Assembly: GCF_010183535.1 (NCBI RefSeq) | Contig: NC_071333.1 | Span: 19,032,587-19,096,586 of the forward strand | Reading direction: 5' to 3' | DNA length: 64,000 bases | From: Caenorhabditis remanei | Taxonomy: Eukaryota; Nematoda; Chromadorea; Rhabditida; Rhabditidae | Part shown: positions 44,689 through 56,007 of the stretch, piece after piece | Numbering within the stretch: position 1 is the first letter of the stretch | How the letters are laid out: each line of letters starts with the position of its first letter | Notes under the pieces: generated by a model | Seen by the model: the letters and a program-made list of their open reading frames with translations, nothing else | Told to the model about the DNA's origin: nothing | Databases searched by the model: none | Program-made: the position numbers and the translations under genes

Positions 44689-47477
44689 ATGGCTCCGGCG
44701 ATTACTAGATCCGAACAACGGAGACAGGCACGTATTGACAGTGAGCGAGCACCAACACAACCTGCACAACATGATCGTGCTCGACCGAGCACGCAAGCAC
44801 AGAGACCAGCTCGTCCATCATCTCCACCTCGAGACCGCAGTGTTCAATCTTCGACTCATCACAGAGGAGATTCTAGTGGTCGTGGTAACACAAGTTCCAG
44901 AGGACGCTCCCAACCGTCAACCTCCTCACGAGACAATGCTCCCAGGCCACCATCTACAACTCCGTATAGAAGAGCACAGTCTAGAGTTCGATTTGATACA
45001 AGTCCTAGAAGACACAGTCAACGGTCTCCTCCAGCTCGAGATAATCGTCGCCGGTCACCATCTCCAGTTCAATACAGAAGATATCCATCACGAGTTCGTT
45101 TTTATACAAGTCCTGGAAGATTTGCATAACAATCTTTTCTTTTTTCAGGCTGGTCGTCTCAATACACAGTCTCCGGACAGACAAAGCAGACATTCTCCAG
45201 ACCGCAACAACAGGAGACAGTCTCCACCTCGTCGTGGAGATCGTACTGATCCATCAGGACGCTCTAGAAACGTGTCACCGGCTCGACGTTCACCGTCCTC
45301 GAAACGCTCCAAGACACAAGCGTCAACTGCCACTCAAAGCAGCCGTCAAGCTCATGGTCGAGATGTTTGTTCTTCCGATCGAAATCGGAGTATTTCGATG
45401 TCTCCAGATGCTCGAGACAATCGTCGCCGGTCTCCATCTCCAGTTCCATACAGAAGAAACCAATCACGAGTCCGTTTTGATATAAGTCCTAGAAGAGACG
45501 GTCAGCGGTCATCTCCAGCTCGAGATAATCGTCGCCGGTCACCTTCAGCTCGAGACAATCGTCGCCGGTCTCCATCTCCAGTTCCTTACAGAAGAAACCA
45601 ATCACGAGTCCGTTTTGATATAAGTCCTAGAAGAGACGGTCAGCGGTCACCTCCAGCTCGAGATAATCGTCGCCGGTCACCATCTCCAGTTCAACACAGA
45701 AGATATCCATCACGAGTTCGTTTTCATACATGTCCTGGAAGATTTGCTTAACAATCGAATTTTTTTCAGGCTGGTCGTCTCAATACACAGTCTCCGGACA
45801 GAAAAAGCAGACATTCTCCAGACCGCAACAACAAGAGACAGTCTCCACCTCGTCGTGGAGATCGTACTTATTCATCGGGACGCTCTAGAAATGTGTCGCC
45901 GGCCCGTCGTTCACCGTCCCCGAAACGCTCCAAGACACAAGCGTCAACTGCCGCTCGAAGCAGCCGTCAAGCTCATGGTCGAGATGTTCGTTCTTCCGAT
46001 CGAAATCGGAGTATTTCGATGTCTCCAGATGAAAACAGAGCGCCTCGAGCCACTACTTCAAGTTCAATGCATGCTGGACCACCATCGCCTCTTCAGGGAA
46101 CATCTTCCGGCCGAAACGTTTCATTGTCTCCAGATGGACGCCAGCCACCTTCTCCTATAAGTCTACGGACACCGGCTCAAACTCGCACCAGGGCTTCTTC
46201 TCGGAATCGGAGCATCTCGATGTCTCCACCTAGACACAGGACACCGTCACCAGTCACAAATAGAGTTTCACCGGTTCAAACCACGCCACCAAGACCAGCA
46301 AGACCATCAACTTCTTCTGATACCAGATCTTCCGGTCAAACTCGGAACCCTTTGACGTCTCCAGTTCGACGCGGGGCAAGTTCTTCGATTGGTCGCCAGA
46401 CACGCTCTCAAGTTCGAGCCTCTGCACCACCTCCAACGCAAGCTGGACCGTCAACTGCTGCACGCGGCGGATCTTCAGGTAGAAGCTCTTCAGCGTCTCC
46501 GGTTGTACGCAGAACAAGATCAGCTGTACGGTCGAGAGCCCAATCACTTGCTCGAGGAAGCCCTCCAAAACCGCGCTACAATAGAGCACGATCAGTGCCT
46601 GCACCAAGAGGACCTAATCGCAAGTGGATTGCAGTCGATATGGTGTTAAAGAAAGTTGTCGTTTCTCCGGAAAACTTTCTCGAAGGTCCTCGCTTCGAGA
46701 AACTCAAAGAGCTATCAGGTATTTTTTTGCAATTCTTGAGATAATGAGAAACAAACATACTATTTTTCAGAATACGAATATCGTAAATTCGGAAAGCAGA
46801 TCGAAGACGATCAAGTTGATGAGACCAAAGACATGTGTAAGAAGCTAATCTAGCTACTTTTCCATAATTTATTAAAACTATTTTCAGATTGCGAAGAATG
46901 TGATGCATATTTTCGCCCTAGCTGCAAAGAACACCCAGTTCATAGAATCGAGGACGCCATCGTGACTCTCCCTCTCCCTCGCAATAGAACAAACGCCCAG
47001 ATGACAATTCCCGCTAGATATTTGTACATCGCCAATTCCAGAATCCCAAATGCTGGAAAAGGCGTGTTCGCCAAGGATCTAATCCCCGTTGGCTTTTTAT
47101 TTGGACCATACAAGGGAAAGAAAATCAGGCATCGTCGTAATCTGGAGTCAAATTGCTATGCATTCTTAATCAAGACAAGCGACACAAGATACTACCGGGA
47201 TGCAACTGATGAAAGTCGCTCGAACTGGTTGCGTTTTGTTAACGCGCCACTTAGTAAGTTTTAGTGTTAAATCATTTGAGACAATATGATTTTCAGGGGG
47301 TGTCGAGCCACAACTCAATGCAATTCAGATTGGAAGACAAATCTTCTTTCGCGTTGTTAAGGCCATTGAACCCCATCAAGAGATGTTCGGTTAGTTGATG
47401 TTATCAATACAACTATTTTTTAAAAACATTTTTCAGTCCCTTACGGAAATTCTTTCCGCATTCCTGGAGTCAACTAG
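44689..47477 (+). CDS. SR-repeat protein fused to PRDM9-like zinc knuckle and SET domain (paralogue A)
   Basis: Seven exons: 44689-45093, 45149-45715, 45770-46718, 46771-46836, 46888-47253, 47297-47389 and 47437-47477 (TAG), giving 828 residues. Residues 1 to about 600 are Ser/Arg/Pro-rich with repeats such as ARDNRRRSPSPV-YRR and RVRFD-SPRR, like RS domains of splicing or speckle proteins. Residues 610-660 are more ordered (RKWIAVDMVLKKVVVSPE). A knuckle CEEC..CKEH lies near 664-680. The SET domain spans about 710-825 (GKGVFAKDLIPVGF, LFGPYKGKK, NWLRFVNAPL, FFRVVKAIEP, VPYG). Introns 1 and 2 start GTTCGT within the repeat motif. It is a predicted nuclear lysine methyltransferase. The likely start follows a TTTCAG acceptor. 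Exons 2 and 3 begin identically (AGRLNTQSPDR), showing exon duplication. Confidence 0.82.
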
Positions 47478-48564
47478 GACAATCGACGTCTTCTTTTCAA
47501 AGCAAATCTTCGAACATTCCCGTCGTTCTTCACTCAAATCAAAATAATCAATAGTTTTCTTGTTTTTTATGACATATAGATGTCTTTCAAGTTTCATTTA
47601 TTTCCAAGTTGACAAGTCCCTATACACTTGCACTTTTGAATTTTTTACTGCTCCCAACTCTGTTTTTGGTATTACTCTTTTCATGTTGTTGTTTTCAACT
47701 AGCCTTTTTCTGTACCTCGTTATCATCATGCTTCTTCTTGTTGATATCCGCTAGTAACTTGCTAGATAGGTGCTTCGCATCCATTTGTTGTTAACACTAA
47801 CGTGTTTTTTTCATGACGCAAAGTCATTCTTTTCCGGTTTCTTACTGGTACGTTTCCCGTGTAATGTCACCCATTCGGTGTTTTAAAAGATGCAAGCAAG
47901 TCGCTCGACCTTCCCCATGAATTTTTTGGTTTTTACCGAGAACTGCATTCTTTTCAGGACATTAACAGTATATAGTTGGGTTTTTCACAGCAGAAAACAA
48001 TATGGATTCTGTTTCAGAACTCTTAAACAAAAGAAAACATCACATAGGTAACCGACAAGGATCACGACAAAATCAAGTAGATGAGCAACTAACTCTGCGT
48101 GTCGTGCAGACTCTACTTCGTTCCGATGATTTTATGTGAATTTGAAATACTAAAGTCAGCAATTTCTGATCGTAAGTACTTTTCAGATTGAGCACTATCT
48201 CATCCGTATTTATTGAATGCATTTCAGAGAACGTCTTCCCGACTCGGGACATTGGAAACTGAGGCGAATCACAAAAACCAATGGCATGGTGAATACTTAT
48301 CAGCCCCAACAGACAAGCCGTCGGTCAACTTGAGCACTCCATTAAAAACATTGTGTATTTTTTATTATAATTTGCTAAAGTACTATTTTCTTACTTTTGT
48401 ATCAGTTTTCTCTCATCCTTTTAATAAAAAACCGCTATTTTTCTATTTCATTCATTGTTCTTTTATCTGTGTTCTATTACTCAGTCGTGTCTACAAAGAC
48501 GCTCTGTTTCATACGTTATACTTCTTTTTCGGGCTTTTTCAGCATAATTAAATTTTATTTCAGG
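47478..48564. other. Spacer between SR-SET paralogues
   Basis: This contains the 3' UTR of paralogue A, a fourth exon-like fragment (48090-48290) and the upstream region of paralogue B (GACGCTCTGTTTCATA, CATAATTAAATTT, TTTCAG). ORFs here are unsupported. Confidence 0.5.
48090..48290 (+). repeat. Exon-like repeated fragment, copy 4
   Basis: It matches the fragments at 39660, 40165 and 41345 (GTGTCGTGCAGACTCTACTT, CTAAAGTCAGCAATTTCTGA, GTAAGTACTTTTCAG, GAGGCGAATCACAAAAACC). It sits at the junction of the two segmental-duplication units. Confidence 0.7.
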
Positions 48565-50822
48565 ATGGCTCCGCCTATCACTCGAGCCGAGAAACTAAGG
48601 TTGGCCCGCGTCAACACAGAACGAACACCAACGCAGCATGCACAACAAGACCGTGCAAGACCGAGCACGCAAGCACAGAGACCAGCTCGTCCATCATTTC
48701 CACCTCGAGGCCGCAGTGTTCAATCTTCGACTCATCACAGAGGAGATTCTACTGGTCGTGGTGACACGAGTTCCAGAGGACGCTCTCAACAGACAACCTC
48801 CTCACGAGACAATGCTCCCAGGCCACCATCTACAACTCCGTATAGAAGAGCACAGTCTAGAGTTCGATTTGATACAAGTCCTAGAAGACACAGTCAACGG
48901 TCACCTTCAGCTCGAGACAATCGTCGCCGGTCACCTTCAGCTCGAGACAATCGTCGCCGGTCTCCATCTCCAGTTCCCTACAGAAGAAACCAGTCACGAG
49001 TTCGTTTTGATATAAGTCCTAGAAGAGACGGTCAGCGGTCATCTCCAGCTCGAGACAATCGTCGCAGGTCTCCATCTCCAGTTCAATACAGAAGATATCC
49101 ATCACGAGTTCGTTTTCATACAAGTCCTGGAAGATTTGCATAACAATCGATTTTTTTTCAGGCTGGTCGTCTCAGTACACAGTCTCCGGACAGGCAAAGC
49201 AGACATTCTCCAGACCGCAACAGAAGACAATATCCACCTTGTCGTGGAGATGTTACTGATTCATCAGGACGCTCTAGAAACGTGTCGCCGGCTCGACGTT
49301 CTCCGTCCTCGAAACGCTCTAGGACACAACCGTCAACTGCCACTCAAAGCAGCCGTCAAGCTCATGGTCGAGATGTTTGTTCTTCCGATAGAAATCGGAG
49401 TATTTCGATGTCTTTAGATGAAAATAGAACACCTCAAGCCACTACTTCAAGTTCAATTCGTGCTGGGCCACCATCGCCTCTTCAGGGCACATCTTCCGTT
49501 TCATTATCTCCAGATGGACGCCAGCCACGCTCTCCAATAAGTCAAAGGACACGGGCTCAAACTCGCACCAGGGGTTCTTCTCGTAATCGGAGCATCTCGA
49601 TGTCTCCACTTAGACACAGGACACCGTCACCAGTCAGAAAAATAGTGTTACCGGTCAGAGCCACGCCAACAAGTCCAGCAAGACCATCTACTTCTTCTGG
49701 TGCTAGATCTTCCTGTCAAAATCGGTATTTTTTGACATTTCCAGTTCGACGCGGGGCAAGTTCTTCGATTGGACGCCAGACACGTTCTCAAGTTCGAGCC
49801 TCTGCACCACCTCGATGCAGTACAGGACCGTCAACATCTTCCCGTGGCAGATCTACACGTCAAAGCTCATCACCGTCTCCGATTGGACGCAGAACCCGAT
49901 CAGCTCTACGAAGTCCAGCAAGACCACGGTACAGTAGAGCACAATCAGTGCCTGCACCAAAAGGACCTAATCGCAAATGGATTGCAGTCGATATGGTGTT
50001 AAAGAAAGTTGTCGTTTCTCCGGAAAAATTTCTCGAAGGTTCTCGCTTCGAGAAACTCAAAGAGCTATCAGGTATTTTTTTGCAATTCTTGAGATAATGA
50101 AAAACAAACATACTATTTTTCAGATTACCAGTATCGCAGATTTGGACGACAGATCGAAAAGGATCAATTTGATGAGACAAAAGACATGTGTAAGAAGCTA
50201 ATCTAGGTACTTTTCCATAATTTTTTAAAACTATTTTCAGATTGCGAAGAATGTGATGCATATTTTCGCCCTAGCTGCAAAGAACACCCAGTTCATAGAA
50301 TCGAGGACGCCATCGTGACTCTCCCTCTCCCTCGCAATAGAACAAACGCCGAGATGACAATTCCCGCTAGATATATGTATATCGCCAACTCCAGAATCCC
50401 AAATGCAGGAAAGGGCGTGTTCGCCAAGGAACTAATCCCCGTTGGCTTTTTATTGGGACCATACGGAGGAAAAAAGTTTAATCATCGGCGAGATCTGGAA
50501 TCAGATTTCTATGCATTTATGGTCGAGACAAGCCCAACAACTCACTTTTACAGAGATGCAACGGACCCAGATCATTCGAACTGGACGCGATTTGTAAACG
50601 CGCCTAATAGTAAGTTATCGTGCTAAATCATTCAAAACAATATGATTTTTAGGTGACGAAGAGCAAAATCTCGTAGCGCTTCAAATTAACGAAGAAATAT
50701 TTTTTCGCGTTGTGAAGGCAATTGAACCTCATGAAGAGTTGTTTGGTTAGTTGATGTTGTCGGTGCAACTAATTAAAAAAAACTATTTTTCAGTTCCATA
50801 CGGAAAGAGTTTCCGTATCTAA
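48565..50822 (+). CDS. SR-repeat protein fused to PRDM9-like zinc knuckle and SET domain (paralogue B)
   Basis: Six exons: 48565-49107, 49162-50071, 50124-50189, 50241-50609, 50653-50745 and 50794-50822 (TAA), giving 669 residues. The layout is as in paralogue A but with one fewer SR exon, hence a shorter repeat region (residues 1 to about 450). The knuckle CEEC..CKEH lies near 508-524 and the SET domain near 550-665 (NAGKGVFAKELIPVG, GPYGGKK, NWTRFVNAPN, EEQNLVALQIN, ELFVPYG). The C-terminus is shorter than in A (KSFRI). Exon phases are identical to A and to the short SET gene at 32808, so all three descend from one SET module. It is a predicted nuclear methyltransferase; activity is inferred. 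Confidence 0.82.
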
Positions 50823-52319
50823 GGAATCAACTTGGACAATCGACGTCTTCTTTTCGGAGCAAAACTTCAAGCATTCCCGTCGTTCTTTACTCAAATCTAA
50901 ATAATCCATAGTTTTCTTGTTTTTTTATGGCATATAGATGTCTTTCAAGTTTTTATTCATTTCCAAGTTGAAAAGTTGATAACGATTTACTTTTTGCCTC
51001 CCCCCCCTCCCTATATTCCCTATATATATATTTGCCTCCCTATATTGAAAAATGCCCCCCCCCCCCAAAATGAACCTGGGAAAAACCCCCACCCGATTGA
51101 TTATTGACCACCAACCCATTGAACATTAGCCCCCTTTCTCTTTTCCATTCATACACCTGAACCACTGAGTTCTAAATAATTCAGCTATACCCAAAGCTTC
51201 AGGTTATGATTACTCATTTCATATTGTCGTCTTTAACTAATATTGTTATATTCCCTTTATAATCAGGTCTTATCTTCATAACTGTTAATATCCGCTAGTA
51301 GTATTCGCAAACTTGTTAAATATATATCCCACTTTCGTTCGTTCCTGAAACTCCCGCGTTTTGATCATGACTCCCGGTTATTTTTCAGACTTTTTTTCTG
51401 GTTCTGCTTCCTGTCAGATGTTACCCATTTGGTGTTTTTAAAAAGTGTAAGCAAATTACTTCATCTTCACAATAAATGTTTTTGTTTTTTCTCAAATATG
51501 CTTTATACAATATATGGTTATTGTTTCTCAAAACAGAATGCGAATTTTGCTCTAGAACTCGTGAACCAATAAAAACGTCACTGTGGTAACCGACAAGGAT
51601 CTCAGTTGCTCTAAATGGTCTTAATTTGGTCTCAACTTTCCAAAACAGAAACTAAGCGTGGAGTTCAGCAACAAAATCTAGCACAATCGAAAGAAAATTA
51701 TCAAGCAACGGTCACCCATTACTTTTTTGTTGACTTTTCCATACAGGCAACTAGATATCCCCCTCTTTTTTCAAAGGATAAAAATTATAAGAATGGGCGT
51801 TTTGGGAATTCTCTTCATTGTGTGAGCCAGTGTTCAGGGCGGAAAGAAGATTACACAGCAAGCTCCAAATAATTTTAATAGTGCCAGTGTCTTGAGTTAC
51901 CTGCCTGTAAAATCATTTCAGAAGAAAATCATGCACGCGGTTGCTACGTCAATTCAAAACGTTTTTTTTTCGATTATCTAAGTCTGTTTAATTTTTCTAA
52001 AGAAAGGGTTCTGAATCACCATATTTTAAATGTCTGATTTGGAAGGACTAGATACGTCACTGTATGCCTCTCGTTTTGTTGTGTTTCATTGCGTCGCCTA
52101 CCAACCGTCTCCACTAACCGCGGACCTACATCGATGATTTCAACCTACATGATGTTTTGCATCATTGGAAAATGTTTTCAAATAAATGTGTGGAGAAAAA
52201 AAGAAACTTGGGCATCTGAGAAGAGCCGTATTTTTATGAAAAATATATTTAACACTAAGAATTATTCAAACAGTAAACATCTGGATTCAATTTATAGTTT
52301 TTACAAAACTACTAACTAA

Positions 52320-52800
52320 TTTGAAATCAGCGTGTTCAAAAATTCAATAGAGCAAACAATCATTTAGAATGATCAGGTCAAGTCGCTACGCAGTCTCTTT
52401 TCGAATTTGAATTTTTTTTCCGCTCCTCCCAGCCGACCATCCTTACTTTTCTTGTGTTGACCTTTGCATGGGGACACTGGCAGAAGCGCGGACTCCTCCG
52501 CGACTAGGCACAGTCTTTTCTTCTCCTGTGGCAGCCCACTCAATCGATTCTCGAGTTATGGTGATAATCCACAGACGTTTTTCATGCGGTTCTCCGCTTT
52601 ATGTTTTAAACTAATGGTTATCTTCAACTACTTTATTTCTCGATATTGGTAAACACGATTTGTAGTTTCCTTGTCACGTATCAATTAATTGAAAGATTTA
52701 CAAACTACTGTCCTTGCTTCAGATTTCTGTATCCTCCAGTGACTCATCGACCAACAACAGTGGCTAAACAATCTGCTTTGTGGGAACCGGTACGTGATTT
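52320..52800 (+). pseudogene. Relic promoter and first exon of the CBP-like gene
   Basis: It is a direct copy of 55180-56045 without the MITE: CAAACAATCATTTAGAATG, CGACTAGGCACAGTCTTT, TTTTCATGCGGTTCTCCGC, GTAGTTTCCTTGT, CTTCAGATTTCTGTATCCTC. At the start codon, ACAATGGCTAAACA of the active copy is ACAGTGGCTAAACA here, so the ATG is lost. The donor after the exon is still GTACGT. Confidence 0.7.
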
Positions 52801-55179
52801 TGATAAAAACATGTTTTTTCGTTCTGGAATTTTCAGTTCGTAGTATTTTTTGAGAGTCCAAAGGAAATTATTCTTTTTGGAAATTCCGGAAATTTCGGAA
52901 ACTCGGTTTTTCAATTTTATCATTGTCAAAATCAGTAAATATGCAGTAAAAACTGAAAATTTTGTAAATTTTGACTCAGGTGTGACGTTTTGGCTTCGGT
53001 AACGTTGGTTTTGCAGCAATTTCTTTCGATTCCGCACAAGTTCCTCTTTTTATTATCATGAAAAATATATGGAATCTCGGAAATCTTGAAAACTGTTTTT
53101 CCGAAAAAAGGAATTCAGATATTTCCGAAAGTTCCGAAAAAATAACGGAAATTTTGGAATTTCTGATTTCTATTTTGCACATTCCTGGTTCTGATGTCTT
53201 CTTCTCGTTTCTCTTGTTTTTTTCGGCTCTGATCATTCTCCTGCTCTCACTGTTCTCACTTTGTTTATATGAATGTTCCTGTCATCTTACGCGGCAAGAT
53301 CCCGTGACCCTTTGCTCATCGCACAATTGAGCCGCCTGTAGGTCCGTGATCGTAAAACTTCTTTTTGACAGCGGGATGAACGTGAGGGATATGGCGGAGC
53401 AGGAAAAGGGGACTATCGGACCGAGCCGAACTTATTGGAAAGGGGAAGAAGAGGCAAGGGGCAATAAAGAAGAGACTGTATATTCATTAGAGAGCAAGGA
53501 GAGGCAAATGAGTATTGTGTTCAAGAAGGAGCTCACAACTCAAAGATTTCTGTTCGCACAGAGCCAACCAACTGAATCTCACATTCAGTTTTGCTTCTAA
53601 AATTCATGATTGACAGTACTACCTTTTTCTTTTTCAAAAATTTACTGGTGCTTAGGAAACGTTTCTCTTGTCTACATTGATTACTCTATAAAATGAAGCC
53701 CCGAAAAAAAAGAAACAGAAGTTCTGAGATCCCCGTCACAGACGTTATCAGCGGTTCTTTTATAAGTGAGAAATTTGGTGAATGGGTGAGAGTAGGTTCT
53801 CCAGGCAATAAGAAAACGTATTGGATGAAATTGACGGTCTCCTTTAAATCATTCTTTTCGTTTTGCAATAGAAAACTTTTGAAATAACTTTTCTCTATTT
53901 TGCAAATGTTTCTTTTTCCTATTTTCTTGGAAAATCAGTATTTTTCCCTGCATCAAACCAACTCATATTCCCATTATCCTAATAGTATAAGTATGCTGAC
54001 GGTTTCCAGGTACTCCAAGATATTGCACAAGAACTCTATTTCTGATTACTTTCCAATATTTCATGACCTTCGAATTCATGTTTATTTCCCAACTCTTATT
54101 GGTGTCTGCTCATAGCAATAAACAACCCCATTAGGTGTAGTTGACGATATTTTTCCCCTTTTTTTCTCTTTCCTACTACGTTCCAAATCAATGTTTCTTC
54201 CCGCACAAATATCTACTTTTGGTAAGTTCGCCGTTTGACAGCGTGCTACAAAAAATAATAGCGGTGGGCGGAGCAAAGCATACCATGCTATACTCAACAG
54301 AAAAGAAGGAAACCTCAGACAAGGAGAAGCAATAAAAAAAACTGTTAAGTGACTCCCAGTTCTCTCAAATTTAGACTAGCACGTTCTCGTTATTCGAATT
54401 CTTCCACCTCACATTATGTTTCCTTTGTTTGTAAGATAAAATATTATGATGCTTGAATTTCACAGATACTTGCTTGGAAACAAGCAGACCGTCAATCATC
54501 CTAGTCATAAGCTGGGAAAAGTAATTTTCCTGTATCAGATCAATCCACACTCTTATTTTCCAAAAAAGGTTGAATCTGGTTCCCAGGTACTCCTATCGAT
54601 TGCGCAACTACTTCGTTTGTGACCTTCTCTATTTTCAAATCAACGCCCTTCAAACTCATGTTCGTTTCCCTTCTCTTGTTGGTGTCGTGATGAACAAATT
54701 CATTTATATAATCATGCTACTTTCTTTGTATGTAGTAAAAGTTTCCCCTTTTTCACTATTGATGTTTCTTTGTTAGATATAACAAGAGTTGATGAGATAT
54801 AAGTTGTCAGTAACGAATGATATCTATGCACTCCAACTTTTCTGCCAATAAGGCACCGTATTGACACCCGGAACATGAACGGCGTCAATTATGCCTTTTA
54901 ATCCACCATTCTCTCCCAAAAAACATGACCAGTCGAAGGATAGAATATGTAGTTCTTCCGCGCCATGTTTTTTACCGTTTTCATTAAGAAGGGAACAGCA
55001 AACACGTGTAAATTTCGAATTTGATGAAATTTCCGTGGGAGATCAAGAACCTCCTTCCCCTTAATAGAGCTCTCACACAATATTTGAATCCGTAATAGAG
55101 CTCTCACACAATATTTGAATTGAACACTGATAATTGTTTTTTCTCATTTAATTTGTTTCTTTTACAAAACTACTATTAA

Positions 55180-56007
55180 ATTCGAAATCAGCGTATTCAA
55201 AAATTCCAAAGGGCAAACAATCATTTAGAATGGTCAAGTCAGTCGCTACGCAGTGTCTTTTTAAACTGTATTTCCCCCTCGCCCTCCCTCCAGCCAACCA
55301 CCCTTACTTTTCTTGTGTTGACCTTTGCATGGAGTCCATGCCAGCGGCGCGGGCCCGCCGCGACTAGGCACGGTCTTTCCTACTCCCGTGGCACCCCCCT
55401 CGATCAATTTTTGTGTTATAGTGATAATTCGCAGGCATTTTTCATGCGTTTCTCCGCATTATGTTTGAAATTAACATACTTGTCAACCGGGCCGAAACGG
55501 GCCGACATGGGCCGGCTCGTAACTCGCTCCAAACTCAATATTATGAGCTGAAAAATATACCAAAATGTAGATCTCGACGAGTTCTATGTCCGTGACCTAC
55601 TACGGGCCGGATGGCTATTCGTTAATGTGCCGCGGGCCGGGAAAAAGTGTCAAAAAACTCGAAAATGGCCAAAAAAGCCATTCTAGCCCGGCCCGCGGCA
55701 CAATAACGAATAGCCATCAGGCCCGTAGTAGGTCACGGACATAGAACTCGTCGAGATCTACATTTTGGTATATTTTTCAGCTCATAATATTCATTTTGAC
55801 GCGAGTTACGAGCCGGCCCGTGTCGGCCCGTGTCGGCCCGGTTGACAAGTATGGAAATTAATGGTTATCTTCTTCTTTATGTTAGTTCACGTGATTGGTA
55901 ACTACTTTTTGTAGTTTCCTTGTTAAGAATCAATTGATTTTACTGATATTTAAATTGTTCTCCTCGTTTCAGGTTTCCGTTTCCTCCAGACTCATCGAAC
56001 AACTACA
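55180..56007 (+). promoter_or_regulatory. Upstream/5' UTR region of the CBP-like gene
   Basis: Conserved between two direct copies (here and at 52320-52800), this region contains a GC-rich block (GCGACTAGGCACGGTC near 55358) and a TTTCAG acceptor at about 55968-55973, some 35 bp before the ATG, suiting either a 5' UTR intron or trans-splicing. It is interrupted by the MITE at 55475-55853. Confidence 0.45.
55475..55853. mobile_element. hAT-type foldback MITE (379 bp), exact 8-bp TSD
   Basis: GAAATTAA flanks both sides (55467-55474 and 55854-55861). The terminal inverted repeats are CATACTTGTCAACCGGGCCG and its complement (CGGCCCGGTTGACAAGTATG). The whole element folds on itself through GGGCCGG-rich arms around a short centre near 55660. 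The relic copy at 52320-52800 lacks it, giving an empty site. Confidence 0.92.

Larger units (their letters stand above)
44300..51600 (+). repeat. Tandem segmental duplication carrying the two SR-SET genes
   Basis: Unit A (about 44300-48060) and unit B (about 48300-51600) align through upstream DNA (GTCGGTCAACTTG, CAAAGACGCTCTGTTTCATA), all coding exons, the 3' UTR (CATTCCCGTCGTTCTT, CATATAGATGTCTTTCAAGT) and the tail (GGTAACCGACAAGGATC). Exons are most alike; the 3' spacers have diverged. Confidence 0.85.
50823..56007. other. Long intergenic region (5.2 kb), promoter relics and repeats
   Basis: The 3' UTR and tail of unit B run to about 51600. Homopolymer C runs lie at about 50998 and 51055. 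A decayed promoter/first-exon copy is at 52320-52800. Two diverged copies of a short block (CCAGGTACTCC..CTCTTATTGGTGTC) lie near 54005-54110 and 54585-54690. The functional-looking promoter copy is at 55180-56045, with a MITE inserted at 55475-55853. ORFs in between (53346, 53693 and others) are unsupported. Confidence 0.5.

Noticed and set aside
44735..45751. 338-codon ORF in a second frame over the SR exons
   Set aside because: It is a shadow of the repetitive SR coding frame; it crosses the intron and lacks the SET continuation.
51615..51872. 85-codon plus-strand ORF downstream of paralogue B
   Set aside because: It lies in the decayed tail of the segmental duplication; the matching part of unit A is not open.
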